Of a stretch of 64,000 nucleotides of DNA, positions 8,908-18,794 are shown piece after piece (the first letter of the stretch is position 1; each line of letters begins with the position of its first letter). Below the pieces are notes generated by a model. That model searched no databases. It was not told the origin of the DNA and worked only from the letters and a program-made list of their open reading frames with translations. The position numbers and the translations under genes are program-made. This stretch comes from Planctomycetota bacterium (GTDB taxonomy: Bacteria > Planctomycetota > Planctomycetia > Planctomycetales > Planctomycetaceae): the NCBI GenBank assembly GCA_003388505.1, contig QQVO01000003.1, forward strand, positions 1-64,000, read 5' to 3'.

Positions 8908-9097
8908 AACGCGGGATGACCTCGATGATATCCCGTTGGTTGCATCTGACGACACCGCATGAGGTCGTGTGAGGCGGGAGGAGCCTCTGTCAGCGTTGCG
9001 GAGAATTGTCACGATCGGCAGGTTGTTGCCCGTTGTATTTCGCGGCACGATACGCCCTGAGGCTCTGTGATGCATTGAATGTTCGCGAGGACGTCGC

Positions 9098-10918
9098 ATG
9101 CCGACCGTGGGATCACTTCCGGTACGGAGACAGCATGCTGGGTTGTGTGTTCGCCCGGCGACTCCGCAGGATCGGCGTCAGATCTACCGCCAGCGGCATC
9201 GCGTGTATGCCGAGGAGTTGGGACAGCATCACGTCAATGGTCGCGGCGAATTGAGCGATGCGCTGGACGAATTCAATGACTACGTTGTTGTCGCGCGGGA
9301 GGAGACAGTCGTCGGTTTCTTGAGCATCACGCCTCCCGGGCAGAGCGCGTATTCGCTTGACAAGTATTTGCAACGGGAAGATTGGCCGTTTCCGGTCGAC
9401 GCGGGACTCTACGAGTTGCGGCTGCTGACGGTTGTGGCAGCAGAACGGAACGGCCCCGGGGCGTTGCTGCTGATGCACGCTGCACGCCGGTACCTTCAGG
9501 AACACGGCGCTACGCGCGTCATGGCGATCGGCCGGTCCGAGATTCTCGACCTGTATCTCCGAATCGGTCTCCGGCGACTGGGGCGAGAATTCGCGTCCGG
9601 CGCCGTCAAGTACGAGTTGATGACCGCAACGCTCGATGAAGTGGCGCGTTGTACCGCTGAATTTGAACCACTGATTCGTCGCATGGAATCGCGTACGAAC
9701 TGGCAGATGGACATTCCGTACTCAGTCTCAGACTCCCCGGCGACTCAGTTGCCTGTCTCGGAACGATCCAGAACCTGCTATCACGGCGGGGCGTTCTTCA
9801 GCGCAATCGGCGACGGGTTTGAAGCCTTGGATCGGAGGACGGAGGTCATCAACTCCGACGTGCTCGACGCATGGTTTCCGCCTGCGCCTGCCGTGCTTGA
9901 CGAACTGGGAATACACCTCGAGTGGATTCTACGGACGTCTCCGCCGACGCACTGTCAAGGGTTGATTCGCGAAATCTCCTCGGCGCGGTGTGTGCCCGAG
10001 CAGTGCCTGTTGCCCGGTGCCGGGTCGTCGGATCTGATCTATCGGTCCATACCCCATCTGGTGAAACAGGGTTCGAGAGTTCTATTGCTGGACCCCACCT
10101 ATGGCGAGTATCAGCACTTCTTCGACCACGTCATGCCGTGCGAAGTCGAACGACTGATCCTGCACCCGGAGGATGGCTTCGTCGTCGGCGTCGACGAAAT
10201 CGAGAAGGCGCTCCGGAACGCTTACGATCTGGTCGTGCTGGTGAATCCCAATAATCCGACCGGAATGCACATTCCCCGAGAACGTCTGGAGGGCCTCCTC
10301 GAAGGGGCACCTGCTTCAACAAGGTTCTGGATTGACGAGGCCTACGTCGATTTCGTGTCTCCCACCGAGTCACTCGAACAGTTCGCCGTGACGACCGACA
10401 ACGTTGTGGTGTGCAAATCGATGTCGAAGGCGTACGCTCTGAGCGGCGCACGAGTCGGTTATTTGTGCGGTCCCCACAGACTCATCGATGAATTCCGTGC
10501 GAAGACCCCGCCCTGGGTGGTCAGCCTGCCGGCGCAAGTCGCCGGCGTCCTCGCGCTGCGCGATCCGGACTACTATCAGGCGCGTTATATGGACACGCGC
10601 CGCCTGAAGACCGCTCTCGCCGGCAACCTGCAGAAACTGGGGTTCGATGTCTGGCCAGGTGCGGCCAATTTCCTGCTATGCCGGATTCCACCGCACATGG
10701 GCGACGCGGCTTCGCTCATCGACCGTTGTCGGAGGAAAGGGCTGTTCCTGCGCGACGTCTCGTCCATGACCGCCCGTCGTTGGGACCGCATGCTTCGCGT
10801 GGCCGTGAAGGATTGCGCGACAAACGAGCGGATGATCGAAATCCTCCGACACCAGATCGAAGACGTGCGTCAGCCCGGCCGACGATTCGCCGGCGCGTCG
10901 TCATCCGGCGGCGAATGA
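9098..10918 (+). CDS. Acyltransferase (LuxI/FeeM/GNAT-like) - PLP aminotransferase fusion
   Basis: A 606-residue two-domain protein. Residues ~16-180 form a GNAT-fold acyltransferase whose RQIYRQRHRVYAEELG start, LDEFNDYVVVA core and YELRLLTVVAAERNGPG segment resemble LuxI/FeeM-type N-acyl synthases more than ordinary acetyltransferases. Residues ~225-590 are a fold-type-I PLP enzyme of the histidinol-phosphate aminotransferase group: PNNPTG at 384-389, WIDEAYVDF with Asp413 and Tyr416, and the Schiff-base lysine Lys444 in SMSKAYALSG. The ATG at 9098 has GAGGA about nine bases upstream. Both active sites look intact, so the protein may make an N-acylated amine or amino acid; the product is unknown. 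Confidence 0.82.
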   Translation: MPTVGSLPVRRQHAGLCVRPATPQDRRQIYRQRHRVYAEELGQHHVNGRGELSDALDEFNDYVVVAREETVVGFLSITPPGQSAYSLDKYLQREDWPFPVDAGLYELRLLTVVAAERNGPGALLLMHAARRYLQEHGATRVMAIGRSEILDLYLRIGLRRLGREFASGAVKYELMTATLDEVARCTAEFEPLIRRMESRTNWQMDIPYSVSDSPATQLPVSERSRTCYHGGAFFSAIGDGFEALDRRTEVINSDVLDAWFPPAPAVLDELGIHLEWILRTSPPTHCQGLIREISSARCVPEQCLLPGAGSSDLIYRSIPHLVKQGSRVLLLDPTYGEYQHFFDHVMPCEVERLILHPEDGFVVGVDEIEKALRNAYDLVVLVNPNNPTGMHIPRERLEGLLEGAPASTRFWIDEAYVDFVSPTESLEQFAVTTDNVVVCKSMSKAYALSGARVGYLCGPHRLIDEFRAKTPPWVVSLPAQVAGVLALRDPDYYQARYMDTRRLKTALAGNLQKLGFDVWPGAANFLLCRIPPHMGDAASLIDRCRRKGLFLRDVSSMTARRWDRMLRVAVKDCATNERMIEILRHQIEDVRQPGRRFAGASSSGGE

Positions 10919-10993
10919 TGCGCGTCGGTGAGATTCCGTCCGCGACGAGCGAGTTGAAGTTGAGCGGTGCTCGACGCGGCCGGCCGTGTGGCC

Positions 10994-11095
10994 AGAGCGA
11001 GTTGCGAGTCAGAGTTCGCGATCTGTCTCGCGGAATTTCGGGCTCTACCGTCCGAATACCGCGCGGCGCGGACGAATGGCAGAGCAACCTGCTCT
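10994..11095 (-). repeat. 102-bp AGAGC element, copy D
   Basis: Reverse-strand copy of the 102-bp element, with AGAGC at 10994-10998 and GCTCT at 11091-11095 as terminal inverted repeats. The right end carries the palindrome AGAGCA-acc-TGCTCT (11081-11095). It overlaps the TAG stop of the leftward DUF1501 gene by two bases. The core CGCGAGACAGATCGC, read on the minus strand, is identical to copies A and B. Confidence 0.8.
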
Positions 11096-12497
11096 ACCCG
11101 AACAAGTCCATGACCGGTTCACCCGTCGTCAGGGAACGCGAGATTCCGGTGGCGTCTTGCGGATCGTTGATCGGGATGTCGAGGGCGCGGTAGACGGTCG
11201 CCGCGAGGTCTTCGGGACGGACCGGGTCGTCCGTGGGGTGCTCCCCGTACTTGTTGGACTTGCCGTGCACGTAGCCCCCTTTGATGCCGGCGCCGGCCAT
11301 GATCGCCGAGAAACACTGGGGCCAATGCTGGCGGCCCGGCGGATCTTGTTTGAGAACGTACGGAGTGCGGCCGAATTCACCCGTCGCAACGACGAGCGTG
11401 TTCTCCAGCATCCCGCTCTGCTTGAGATCGGAGAGCAGTGCCGAGAGCGCCTGGTCGAGACGCGGCAGGCAGAATCCCATGCCGAAGGAGCCGTCGCCGA
11501 AGGCGTTGCCCATGCCCATGTTTCCGCCGTGCATGTCCCAACTGCTGCTGGGCGGACCCTGCTTGTCGTGCTCCGCCTGACCCGTCCAGCCGTTGACGGT
11601 CACGAAGCGGACGCCCGATTCGACCATCCGCCGGGCGAGGAGCAGGTTCTGCCCCAGCGGATGCATTCCGTAGCGCTGCCGCACCTCGTCCGGTTCGCGA
11701 TGCAATTCGAACGCTTCGCGACCTTCGACGCGCGTCAGGGCGTCGTAGGTCTTCAGGCGCAAATCGGACCAGTCTTTCACCTGCTGGTCCCGGTCCAGTC
11801 TGGAGGATTCCAGCCGGCCCAGGAGCGACTTGCGTTCTTCGAATCGGGCCTCGTCGTAGGGGTCGTAGATCTGCGGCGGCGTGAAGTCGTCCATCGCCGG
11901 ATGGTTGTCCGCCGCTCCGATGAATACGGGGGCGTAGGCCGAACCGAGGTAGCCGCCGATTCCGATATTGGGCGCACAGAACACGGGATGCCCCACGCAT
12001 TTGATGAGCCAGGCGTTCGAGACGAAGTTGCGCGTGCTCGGTTTGTGCTTGGCGACGAATGAGCCGAGGTAAGGTTGTTCGTTCGGTTTCCCCTGCTCCA
12101 CGCGCTGGTCCGAGCGTCCGCTGAGCAGGTTGTGCATCGCGTCGAAGTGATTGCTGATCGCGCCGGGATGCGCCAGGGAGTTGATGAGCGTGAACTCGTC
12201 GGTCAACTGGGCCAGACGGGTGTGCATCTCGTTGAGCCGCATGCCGGGGACTCTGGTTGCGATCGGCTGGTACGGCCCCCGGTAATCGAGCGGGGCGTCC
12301 GGTTTCATGTCCCAGGTGTCGACATGACTTGGTCCGCCGCAGAGCAGGATGAAGATGCACGACTTGTCCGATGCGACGGCGTTGCCGGAGGCGTCGACGT
12401 CGTCGGCCCCCATGACCATCCCCGGCATCCCCAGACTCAACGTTCCCAGTCCGCTCGCGATGAGCGCCTGCCGCCGGTTCAGTTCGAAGTCGCTCAT
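11094..12497 (-). CDS. DUF1501 family exported protein
   Basis: A 467-residue DUF1501 protein, the second of three in the window. It starts with a signal-like region NRRQALIASGLGTLSLGMPG (a Tat-like RR pair), then the family landmarks CIFILLCGGPSHVDTWDMKP, HPGAISNHFDAMHNLL, LVVATGEFGRTPYVL and GRQHWPQCFSAIMAGAG. The ATG at 12497 places the signal at the N-terminus; an upstream start would add 51 residues with no clear function. Its stop codon is formed at the end of a 102-bp repeat element. Substrate unknown, exported location inferred from the signal. Confidence 0.9.
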   Translation of the reverse strand: MSDFELNRRQALIASGLGTLSLGMPGMVMGADDVDASGNAVASDKSCIFILLCGGPSHVDTWDMKPDAPLDYRGPYQPIATRVPGMRLNEMHTRLAQLTDEFTLINSLAHPGAISNHFDAMHNLLSGRSDQRVEQGKPNEQPYLGSFVAKHKPSTRNFVSNAWLIKCVGHPVFCAPNIGIGGYLGSAYAPVFIGAADNHPAMDDFTPPQIYDPYDEARFEERKSLLGRLESSRLDRDQQVKDWSDLRLKTYDALTRVEGREAFELHREPDEVRQRYGMHPLGQNLLLARRMVESGVRFVTVNGWTGQAEHDKQGPPSSSWDMHGGNMGMGNAFGDGSFGMGFCLPRLDQALSALLSDLKQSGMLENTLVVATGEFGRTPYVLKQDPPGRQHWPQCFSAIMAGAGIKGGYVHGKSNKYGEHPTDDPVRPEDLAATVYRALDIPINDPQDATGISRSLTTGEPVMDLFG

Positions 12498-12677
12498 ACG
12501 ACAGTGTCCCCCGTCCAGATTGATGACTTGGCCGTGCGAGATTACTTTAAAATGCGGAATTGCAACCGTGTATCGCAAAGTGCGGCACGGAGGGTGATCG
12601 CGGGCACACCGGTGGGCCAGAAGTGTAATGCGCGGCGTGAGTTTGCGCAAGGAGCACGATGACGATCATTGGGAGCT

Positions 12678-12696
12678 GTCGGCGTTTCCCGCCGAC
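12678..12696. terminator. GTCGGCG hairpin
   Basis: A perfect 7-bp stem GTCGGCG-tttcc-CGCCGAC lies 27 bp past the stop of the leftward 726-residue gene. No T-run follows, so terminator function is only a positional guess. Confidence 0.4.
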
Positions 12697-12722
12697 TGCC
12701 GGTCGACCAGTGGCCTGGGCGG

Positions 12723-14903
12723 TTATTCCGGAATCCGAATGTAGATCTGGTCAAATTCATCCTGCACCGAGGGAATCGGTTCCTTCGGCGTGAGATTCAT
12801 CACCAGATCTTCGTCCAACACCTGGACGCGGTAGGCCCATCCCTCGGGGAGCTTCTGAAACCGTTCACCGAGTGCGGCAAGCTCCTTCTCAGGCACTTTG
12901 TGACCTTGCAGGACGTAGACGTAACCGTCCGGGTCCACGAGTTGGTACACCGGCTTGCCGGCCTTCCAAACGAGGTCTTGAAACTTGGCCGGGCTGAAGA
13001 CCGTGTATTTTGCGATCTTGAGCGTCCCCGGCGGCAGGTGAGCGCCGAACACCATGTCGACGCCTGCGACCGGCACAGGTTGCGACGCCATGACGCCGAC
13101 TTCATCCATCGACCACCACTGGGGCCCATTCTTGTAGACAGATTCCGCCCCGAATTCCTTCGCGAGGGCTTCCACGTCGAGATTCTCCCACCAATCCAGG
13201 TCGGCCTTCGCCAAGGGCGAGGTGCTGTAGATGTCCGAGCCCTTCTCGCCGTAATTGAAAACGAGTTCACAATACTGGTGGCCCCTTGATTCGGGCAGTG
13301 TCTGCATCGTGAGAGTCATCGTCTTGCCCTGGCCGGTGGTCATGGCGATTTCTGGCATGTCTGATTCCTCGGTTGTTCCGGTCTGCGCGCGTGCTCCATT
13401 CGTTTCAAATTCCGCCTTCGTAGTGTAGTACGCCGAGGGAAAGTACGGCCCCATCACTGCAGAGCCGGTCCTGGGCTTGATGATCAAATCAGGGCGCTGT
13501 TTCCAGTCGGAGTTGTTCGCCATGATTCGCATGATCAGCATGCCAAAATCGGATCGGTTCCTGGGATCATCGAGGCCTTCGCCGCGCGGGCTCCATTTGA
13601 GCCAAGCGACGCCGTGTTCTGGCGTGGCGTTCTGCGGTCGATCTTCCGATGCGCTGACCACGATTGTGTAGTTGCGATCCGCATCCAATGGAACCTGGAA
13701 GTCGGAAATGCCGTCAACGACCTGGCCGCTGGGAACGGCCTGGCAACTCACCAACGACCAGTATTGGGTCTGTGTTTCCGGCATGATCGCCAACCCTCTG
13801 CCGTCCTCGCCTGCGAACGTGTCGGGAAAAGTGGGCATCTTGCCGCGCAGCACGTAGACCGGGCCGAATTTCCGCGAGAGATAGGTGACGAGATACGGCC
13901 CTTCGCCGCCCCCTTCCATGGCGCCTTCGTATCGAATCTTGGCCCGCTCAGCGGGGGGCTTGAAAGCCCCCGCGAGCGTATACGCATTGGTCCAATACTT
14001 TTCCCATTGCGGAGGATTGCGGGCCGGCGCGGTTTCCGGCGGTAGTGTGGGATCATTGTTCGGGCTGCTGACCAGTTCGAGCCATTGCTCGGTCGTCATC
14101 GGTTGCTTCGTTGCGCCTGAAAACGGTTTCCCGAATCGCTGCACGGCCTGCTCGGAGTCGAGTTTCGTCCCGTCGGCGAGCGTCGCCTCATAAGTTGGGA
14201 AACCGGTCTCGGCGAATGATTGGTCGCCTGGTCCCCACCCGGCGCCATCCTTGTCCTGATCGGCCAGATAAATCCGGATCACCCCTTCCAGATCCACTTC
14301 GTCGCGACCCACGTAAAGTGTGTTCCGTGCTCTCTGCCCGACGTCTTTGGGCGGATCCTCGGCAAGGATGTGGATGGTGTAATCCCGCTGATCCGCCAAG
14401 CGATCAGCGCCGACGCGAAACGGGTTGACAGAGCCGGGATCGGGCTCGAAGTCGGGGCCGCGGAGCGTTTCGTTGATTGACACAAAGGTCTCGCGCTCGA
14501 ACTTGTAGAGCGCGAACTGGAAAAAGCGGGCATACGGGAAGCGGCCTCGCAGCGTCATGCGGCTGCCGGCCGGCATGGCGAACCGGCCAATGAAATAGGT
14601 CGACTGCAAGTCGGGCCACAGATTGGGGTTCTGAATCGGCTTGGGGTTCTCCAGAAAGTTCCAGTAGACCCACCCCCGCGGACCCTGGAACAAGCCGTCG
14701 TGTCCGTAGCGGTCGTCCGTGCGAATCACGTTCCCCAAAGATTTCTCGGCATGCGGGCTGACGCTTTCGGCCGCGACCCGGTTCTCCGGCGAACCCGTAT
14801 CTTCGGCCCGGACCGATGTCGTGCGGGACGTCGCGCGTGCAGTGAGCGCGATCGAAACGGCGCCGATCACAACGAGCCCATGTGTAGAATGCTGCGATTT
14901 CAT
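12723..14903 (-). CDS. Large secreted protein, DUF1214-neighbour, unknown function
   Basis: I cannot assign a function to this 726-residue protein. The N-terminus (starting MKSQHSTHGLVVIGAVSIAL) looks like a signal peptide with an alanine cleavage region. The first ~480 residues contain segments such as GRFPYARFFQFALYKFERE and YWSLVSCQAVPSGQVVDG that recall the DUF1254/DUF1214-type proteins. The last ~220 residues, after a Thr/Glu-rich stretch near 510, read as a separate soluble module ending in DEFDQIYIRIPE. It lies 57 bp downstream of a DUF1254/DUF1214 gene on the same strand, so the two are probably one operon. Confidence 0.8.
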   Translation of the reverse strand: MKSQHSTHGLVVIGAVSIALTARATSRTTSVRAEDTGSPENRVAAESVSPHAEKSLGNVIRTDDRYGHDGLFQGPRGWVYWNFLENPKPIQNPNLWPDLQSTYFIGRFAMPAGSRMTLRGRFPYARFFQFALYKFERETFVSINETLRGPDFEPDPGSVNPFRVGADRLADQRDYTIHILAEDPPKDVGQRARNTLYVGRDEVDLEGVIRIYLADQDKDGAGWGPGDQSFAETGFPTYEATLADGTKLDSEQAVQRFGKPFSGATKQPMTTEQWLELVSSPNNDPTLPPETAPARNPPQWEKYWTNAYTLAGAFKPPAERAKIRYEGAMEGGGEGPYLVTYLSRKFGPVYVLRGKMPTFPDTFAGEDGRGLAIMPETQTQYWSLVSCQAVPSGQVVDGISDFQVPLDADRNYTIVVSASEDRPQNATPEHGVAWLKWSPRGEGLDDPRNRSDFGMLIMRIMANNSDWKQRPDLIIKPRTGSAVMGPYFPSAYYTTKAEFETNGARAQTGTTEESDMPEIAMTTGQGKTMTLTMQTLPESRGHQYCELVFNYGEKGSDIYSTSPLAKADLDWWENLDVEALAKEFGAESVYKNGPQWWSMDEVGVMASQPVPVAGVDMVFGAHLPPGTLKIAKYTVFSPAKFQDLVWKAGKPVYQLVDPDGYVYVLQGHKVPEKELAALGERFQKLPEGWAYRVQVLDEDLVMNLTPKEPIPSVQDEFDQIYIRIPE

Positions 14904-14960
14904 GTCACCGGAATTCCTGAAAAAGAGGTCGGCACTTCTGATGCCGAGGCCGTCCCCGAT

Positions 14961-15971
14961 TCACTCCGCCGGCTGCGGCGCCGGCGGAGTCCAGTTGCCC
15001 TCGAGGATCTGCCAGCCGGGCAGGTAACAGCGGACGATGTAGTTCCAGCCGTTTGTAATGGGCAGGTAGTTGGTCGCGTGCGGGTCGCCGCCGAAGTGGA
15101 TCGTCACCGATCCGTCGTCGTCGCGCTGGGCCGTGACGCTGTTGAACGAGTAGGCGTTGCGGTCGTTGGATGTGAAGAACCCGTCCTTGTTGTAGACGGT
15201 GACGGACCAGAACGCCTCCACGGGAACGTCCTTCGGCATCGTCAGCGTGTACGCGGTTTTGCCGTCGTTTTCCTCCGGAGTGAGGTTGAAGTACATCGCC
15301 CCGCGCTGCGGATTGCCGCCCCAGCCGGCCGCGCTGCCGATCAGGTGCTGGATCGGGTCGACTTCGCCGGCGCGACCGAAGGCGTCGGGAAAACTCTTGA
15401 CGTGCACGGCCAGCGCGTTGAGTTGCTTGCGCGTCGCCACCAGCGATTCCTGATCCCAATCGGGGAGTTCGAGGTTGCCGGGTGAGGCCTGTTTCACCTG
15501 GATCGCGTCCTGCAATGCGTGCGCCTGCTGCATGTCGTCCGGACTGTTGGGATCGCAGAAGGTACGGAACAACACCATCGCGTATCGCGTTCGCACCGTG
15601 TCGATGCTCAGAGTCACCTCGCCTCCGCCGTGCTTGAGGACAGGGCTATAGTGGTTCTGGCTGATGACGAGCAGCGACTGGAACCGGTCGGGCGAGTCGG
15701 GCTTGATGATCGTGACCGGCTCGATCAAGTCGAACACGCCCACCGAGTACAGCGTGTCCCGGTTGCCGCGAATCGTCGCCTGGCGCTCAACGGAGTATAC
15801 CTCGCGCAGATGCAGCATCTTGCCGACGCCCCCAGCCTGAGCGGCGTATGCCGTGAACTGTGAGTCGCTTTCAGCACGAGTGTAGTTGAGAACGTCGACC
15901 GCTTCGCCGCCCACTGTAACGGTCGAGCAGAGGCAGAGGAGCAGGGCAGTTGCCATTCGTGTCGCGGCCAT
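14961..15971 (-). CDS. Secreted DUF1254/DUF1214 protein
   Basis: A 336-residue protein. A signal peptide ([16 protein letters not shown]) precedes an N-terminal DUF1254-like part with [19 protein letters not shown] and a C-terminal DUF1214-like part with [30 protein letters not shown] and [20 protein letters not shown]. Proteins with this pair of domains are widespread in bacteria, mostly secreted, and of unknown activity. I prefer the ATG at 15971, which puts the signal peptide first; an upstream in-frame start would add a Pro-rich extension. Confidence 0.85.
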   Translation of the reverse strand: MAATRMATALLLCLCSTVTVGGEAVDVLNYTRAESDSQFTAYAAQAGGVGKMLHLREVYSVERQATIRGNRDTLYSVGVFDLIEPVTIIKPDSPDRFQSLLVISQNHYSPVLKHGGGEVTLSIDTVRTRYAMVLFRTFCDPNSPDDMQQAHALQDAIQVKQASPGNLELPDWDQESLVATRKQLNALAVHVKSFPDAFGRAGEVDPIQHLIGSAAGWGGNPQRGAMYFNLTPEENDGKTAYTLTMPKDVPVEAFWSVTVYNKDGFFTSNDRNAYSFNSVTAQRDDDGSVTIHFGGDPHATNYLPITNGWNYIVRCYLPGWQILEGNWTPPAPQPAE

Positions 15972-16412
15972 AGGAGAGGGGGGCAGAGGTGTGGGTCGAG
16001 TTGGTGAAGACAGGCAGAGATGAAGTGTACCCGAATGGTGCACTCACGCCAAATCGAGGGAAGAATCCAAGATTGCTGATTGCTCGGTTGCAAATCTTTA
16101 CACAGACACCAGCGCCACCCGCCGGTGGGGCCTTAAAGTCCGAATCGCGACCGGCGGTCCGTCCGTCCGTCCGTTCTGGGTTCGCGATTGAACAACCGGG
16201 TTTCCGGAGAGAGGCGTCTCGAGCGTCGAAAGCTCCTCAGCGGTTGTGTCGCCCCACTCCAACTCTGTATGACACGTCATCGTTGCGACGATGGCGGCTG
16301 TCAAAACCGCGCAGCCGATTCGGCGACCAGGAAAGCGATTCATGAGCGACTTCCCTCCCCTCCGCGCTCCGGCCAGACGGGCAGCACTTTCGATCGAGGA
16401 CAGGAGACATCT

Positions 16413-18089
16413 TTGGAACTCTGGACGATTCTGGGAGACGTCGTTCTCTTGCTCAGCGCATCCCTACTGCTGGGCGGAGTGTTCTCGCGTTTCGGACAGA
16501 GTCCGATGGTGGGATATCTGTTGGCCGGAATGGCGCTGGGCGGGCCGGGCAGTCTGCACGTGGTCGGTTCCGAGCGTGAGATCGAAGCGATCGCGGAACT
16601 CGGCGTGGCGCTGCTGTTGTTCAGCCTCGGACTCGAGTTCTCGATCGAGCGGCTGAAAAAACTCGGCGCCAAGCCGCTGTGGGGCGGCATCGCCCAGGTC
16701 GCGATGACGATGCTGCTTGCGTTCGCCGGGGCGACGCTGTGTGGTCTGGGACCGAAGGAATCGACGGCCTTCGGCGCGATGGTCGCCCTCAGCAGTACGG
16801 CTGTCGTGCTGCGGATTCTCTCGGAGCGGGGCGAGATTGATATGCCGCACGGTCGCAACAGCCTGGGCGTCTTGCTCACGCAGGACATGGCGGTCGTCCC
16901 GCTGGCGTTGCTGATGACGATTCTGGGCGGCGAAGGCACGGCGAGCGACATGTTGTGGAATGTCGGAAAGTTGCTGCTGATGGCAAGCGCCTTGATCGTG
17001 GGGTTGCTGGTGCTCACAAGAATCGCCGTGCTTGCCCTGGGGGCCCTCACGCTGCACCGCAACCGGGAGCTGACGGTGATCTTCGCGGTCGTGACGGGGC
17101 TCGGGGCCGCCTGGGCCTCGCATGCCGTGGGAATCTCACCCGCTTTAGGGGCGTTCGTCGCGGGAATGCTGCTGGGCAGCTCCGCCTTCGCCACTCAGAT
17201 TCGCGCGGACGTCTCGCCGCTGCAGGTCGTCTTGCTGACGCTCTTTTTCGGAGCGGCCGGTATGGTGGCAGACCCGGTCTGGATCGTGAAGAACGCCCAC
17301 ATCGTCGTCCTGGCTGTTGCGGCGCTCACGGTCGGCAAAGCGTTCGTCGTCTGGCTGGTCTTTCGCGCGCTGGGGCAGCGCAACCAAGTGGCCGCCGCGA
17401 CGGCGTTGTGTCTCGCCCAGGTCGGGGAGTTCGCGTTCGTGCTGGGCAGCATCGGCCGCTCGAACGGCGTCGTCACGGAGAGCGTCTATGCGCTGGTCGT
17501 TTCGACTGCGATTGTCTCGTTCTTTCTGAGCGCGTTTCTTGTTCCCGCGGCGCCGCGTCTGTGCGGCTGGCTCTCGCGCCGGCTTCCCTCGCGGCCGGAG
17601 ACGCCCGACGATGCAGAAACTGACCGACCGGCGGCCCCCGACGTCGCCATCATCGGTTTCGGACCGGCCGGGCAGATTGCAGCCCGGCACTTGATCGACA
17701 GGAAGTCGCGGGTCGTGGTGATTGACCTGAACGAGGAGGGCGTGCGGAAGGCCCGACAGCACGGGTTCCGGGGGGAAATCGGGGACGCCACCCAGAGTGA
17801 AGTGCTCGAGCATGCGCGGGTGGGCGAATGCAAAGCGGTGGTGATCACGGTGCCGCATTACAAATCGGCGGTGACGATTCTGAAACTCATTCGCGGCAGA
17901 GCGCCGAATGTGCGGGTGTTCGTGAGATCCCGCTACGAACTGCATACCGACGACTTCATCGCCTCAGGCGCGCATGTCGTCGCCGGCGACGAACAGCAGG
18001 TCGGCGAGAGCCTCGCCGATCACCTCGCAGAATGGCTGAGCGTTCACCAAGCCGAAGACGCTGCTGCGTCGAATGCGCCGAGGACGTGA
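16413..18089 (+). CDS. Kef-type K+/H+ antiporter with RCK domain
   Basis: A 558-residue cation:proton antiporter of the CPA2/Kef family. The first ~390 residues are membrane-spanning, with family landmarks SPMVGYLLAGMALGGPG, ELGVALLLFSLGLEFS, LSSTAVVLRIL, LTQDMAVVPLALLM and ISPALGAFVAGMLLG. From ~409 an RCK/TrkA-N domain begins with the nucleotide-binding VAIIGFGPAGQIAA and acidic VVVIDLN. It lacks a separate TrkA-C tail. I chose the TTG at 16413 because AGGAGA sits just upstream and the next residues begin the first helix; an earlier frame opening at 16188 would add 75 Arg/Ser-rich residues. Likely role: potassium efflux and pH balance. Confidence 0.92.
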   Translation: MELWTILGDVVLLLSASLLLGGVFSRFGQSPMVGYLLAGMALGGPGSLHVVGSEREIEAIAELGVALLLFSLGLEFSIERLKKLGAKPLWGGIAQVAMTMLLAFAGATLCGLGPKESTAFGAMVALSSTAVVLRILSERGEIDMPHGRNSLGVLLTQDMAVVPLALLMTILGGEGTASDMLWNVGKLLLMASALIVGLLVLTRIAVLALGALTLHRNRELTVIFAVVTGLGAAWASHAVGISPALGAFVAGMLLGSSAFATQIRADVSPLQVVLLTLFFGAAGMVADPVWIVKNAHIVVLAVAALTVGKAFVVWLVFRALGQRNQVAAATALCLAQVGEFAFVLGSIGRSNGVVTESVYALVVSTAIVSFFLSAFLVPAAPRLCGWLSRRLPSRPETPDDAETDRPAAPDVAIIGFGPAGQIAARHLIDRKSRVVVIDLNEEGVRKARQHGFRGEIGDATQSEVLEHARVGECKAVVITVPHYKSAVTILKLIRGRAPNVRVFVRSRYELHTDDFIASGAHVVAGDEQQVGESLADHLAEWLSVHQAEDAAASNAPRT

Positions 18090-18149
18090 GGCGGGTCGCG
18101 CCGCTCCGGCGAGTCAGGCCGAAGCTCTTTCCCGACCGAAGAGAAACGG

Positions 18150-18794
18150 TCACGGCTGGAGTTCTTCGGTTGCCGCCGGTGACGGCTTCGCCTCACTGAT
18201 GACCGAACCGCGGCGGGCGAACGAGATCCCTTGCTCCGAATCCGAGCCGATCATCACCGCTTCGATGATCGGCTCGGTCACCGCTTCATTGGCGTGCCAC
18301 TCGACGAGAAAGTTGGCGCCGCTGCCGCCCGCCGCGTCGTCCCGCTCCACGACCACCTCGGTCGTCGCCAGCGCGGGGAGTCGGACCGGATTATGCAAGT
18401 ACGACTTGACTTCTTTGCCTTTCGTATCGAAGTACCGCACCGACCTCACGACGATGTCGCTGGACGTGCTCGTGTTGCGTACGCTGAGCGTAATCGTGAG
18501 CAGGTAGGGTTTTCCGTCGCCGTGATAAATGTGCGAATAGGCCGGCACGTAGACCACCTGGCCTTCCACCGGATTGGCGCTCAAGTGATAGATGTCGGTT
18601 CTTACCTCGTGGTCGGTTTGAAGCTCCTCGAGCGGGCTGTGCCGCAGGGTCTCCTCGAACGCGTCGATCCGGTGATCCAGATAGAACGTGTAGATCAGCA
18701 GCGGCAGTGCGAACAGAAGCACGATTCCAGCGATCAGGAACTTCACCTGTCGCACGAAGGCATCTGCTTCTTCGTCGGTCATCTTCGCGCCCAT
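18150..18794 (-). CDS. DUF3124 family membrane-anchored protein
   Basis: A 214-residue protein with one N-terminal transmembrane helix (about 18-40, [20 protein letters not shown]) and a soluble DUF3124 domain: [47 protein letters not shown] and [12 protein letters not shown] are the family landmarks. Function of the family is unknown. The ATG at 18794 is preceded by GGGAG at a good distance. It converges on the antiporter gene, with 60 bp between the two stops. Confidence 0.85.
   Translation of the reverse strand: MGAKMTDEEADAFVRQVKFLIAGIVLLFALPLLIYTFYLDHRIDAFEETLRHSPLEELQTDHEVRTDIYHLSANPVEGQVVYVPAYSHIYHGDGKPYLLTITLSVRNTSTSSDIVVRSVRYFDTKGKEVKSYLHNPVRLPALATTEVVVERDDAAGGSGANFLVEWHANEAVTEPIIEAVMIGSDSEQGISFARRGSVISEAKPSPAATEELQP

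Noticed and set aside
7897-9099. 400-residue open frame on the - strand
   Set aside because: It is antisense to the ABC ATPase, which has complete Walker motifs; the antisense translation is His/Arg-rich and shows no domain.
10994-11095. Insertion sequence
   Set aside because: The element is only 102 bp with no transposase and no visible target duplication; at most it is a non-autonomous element.
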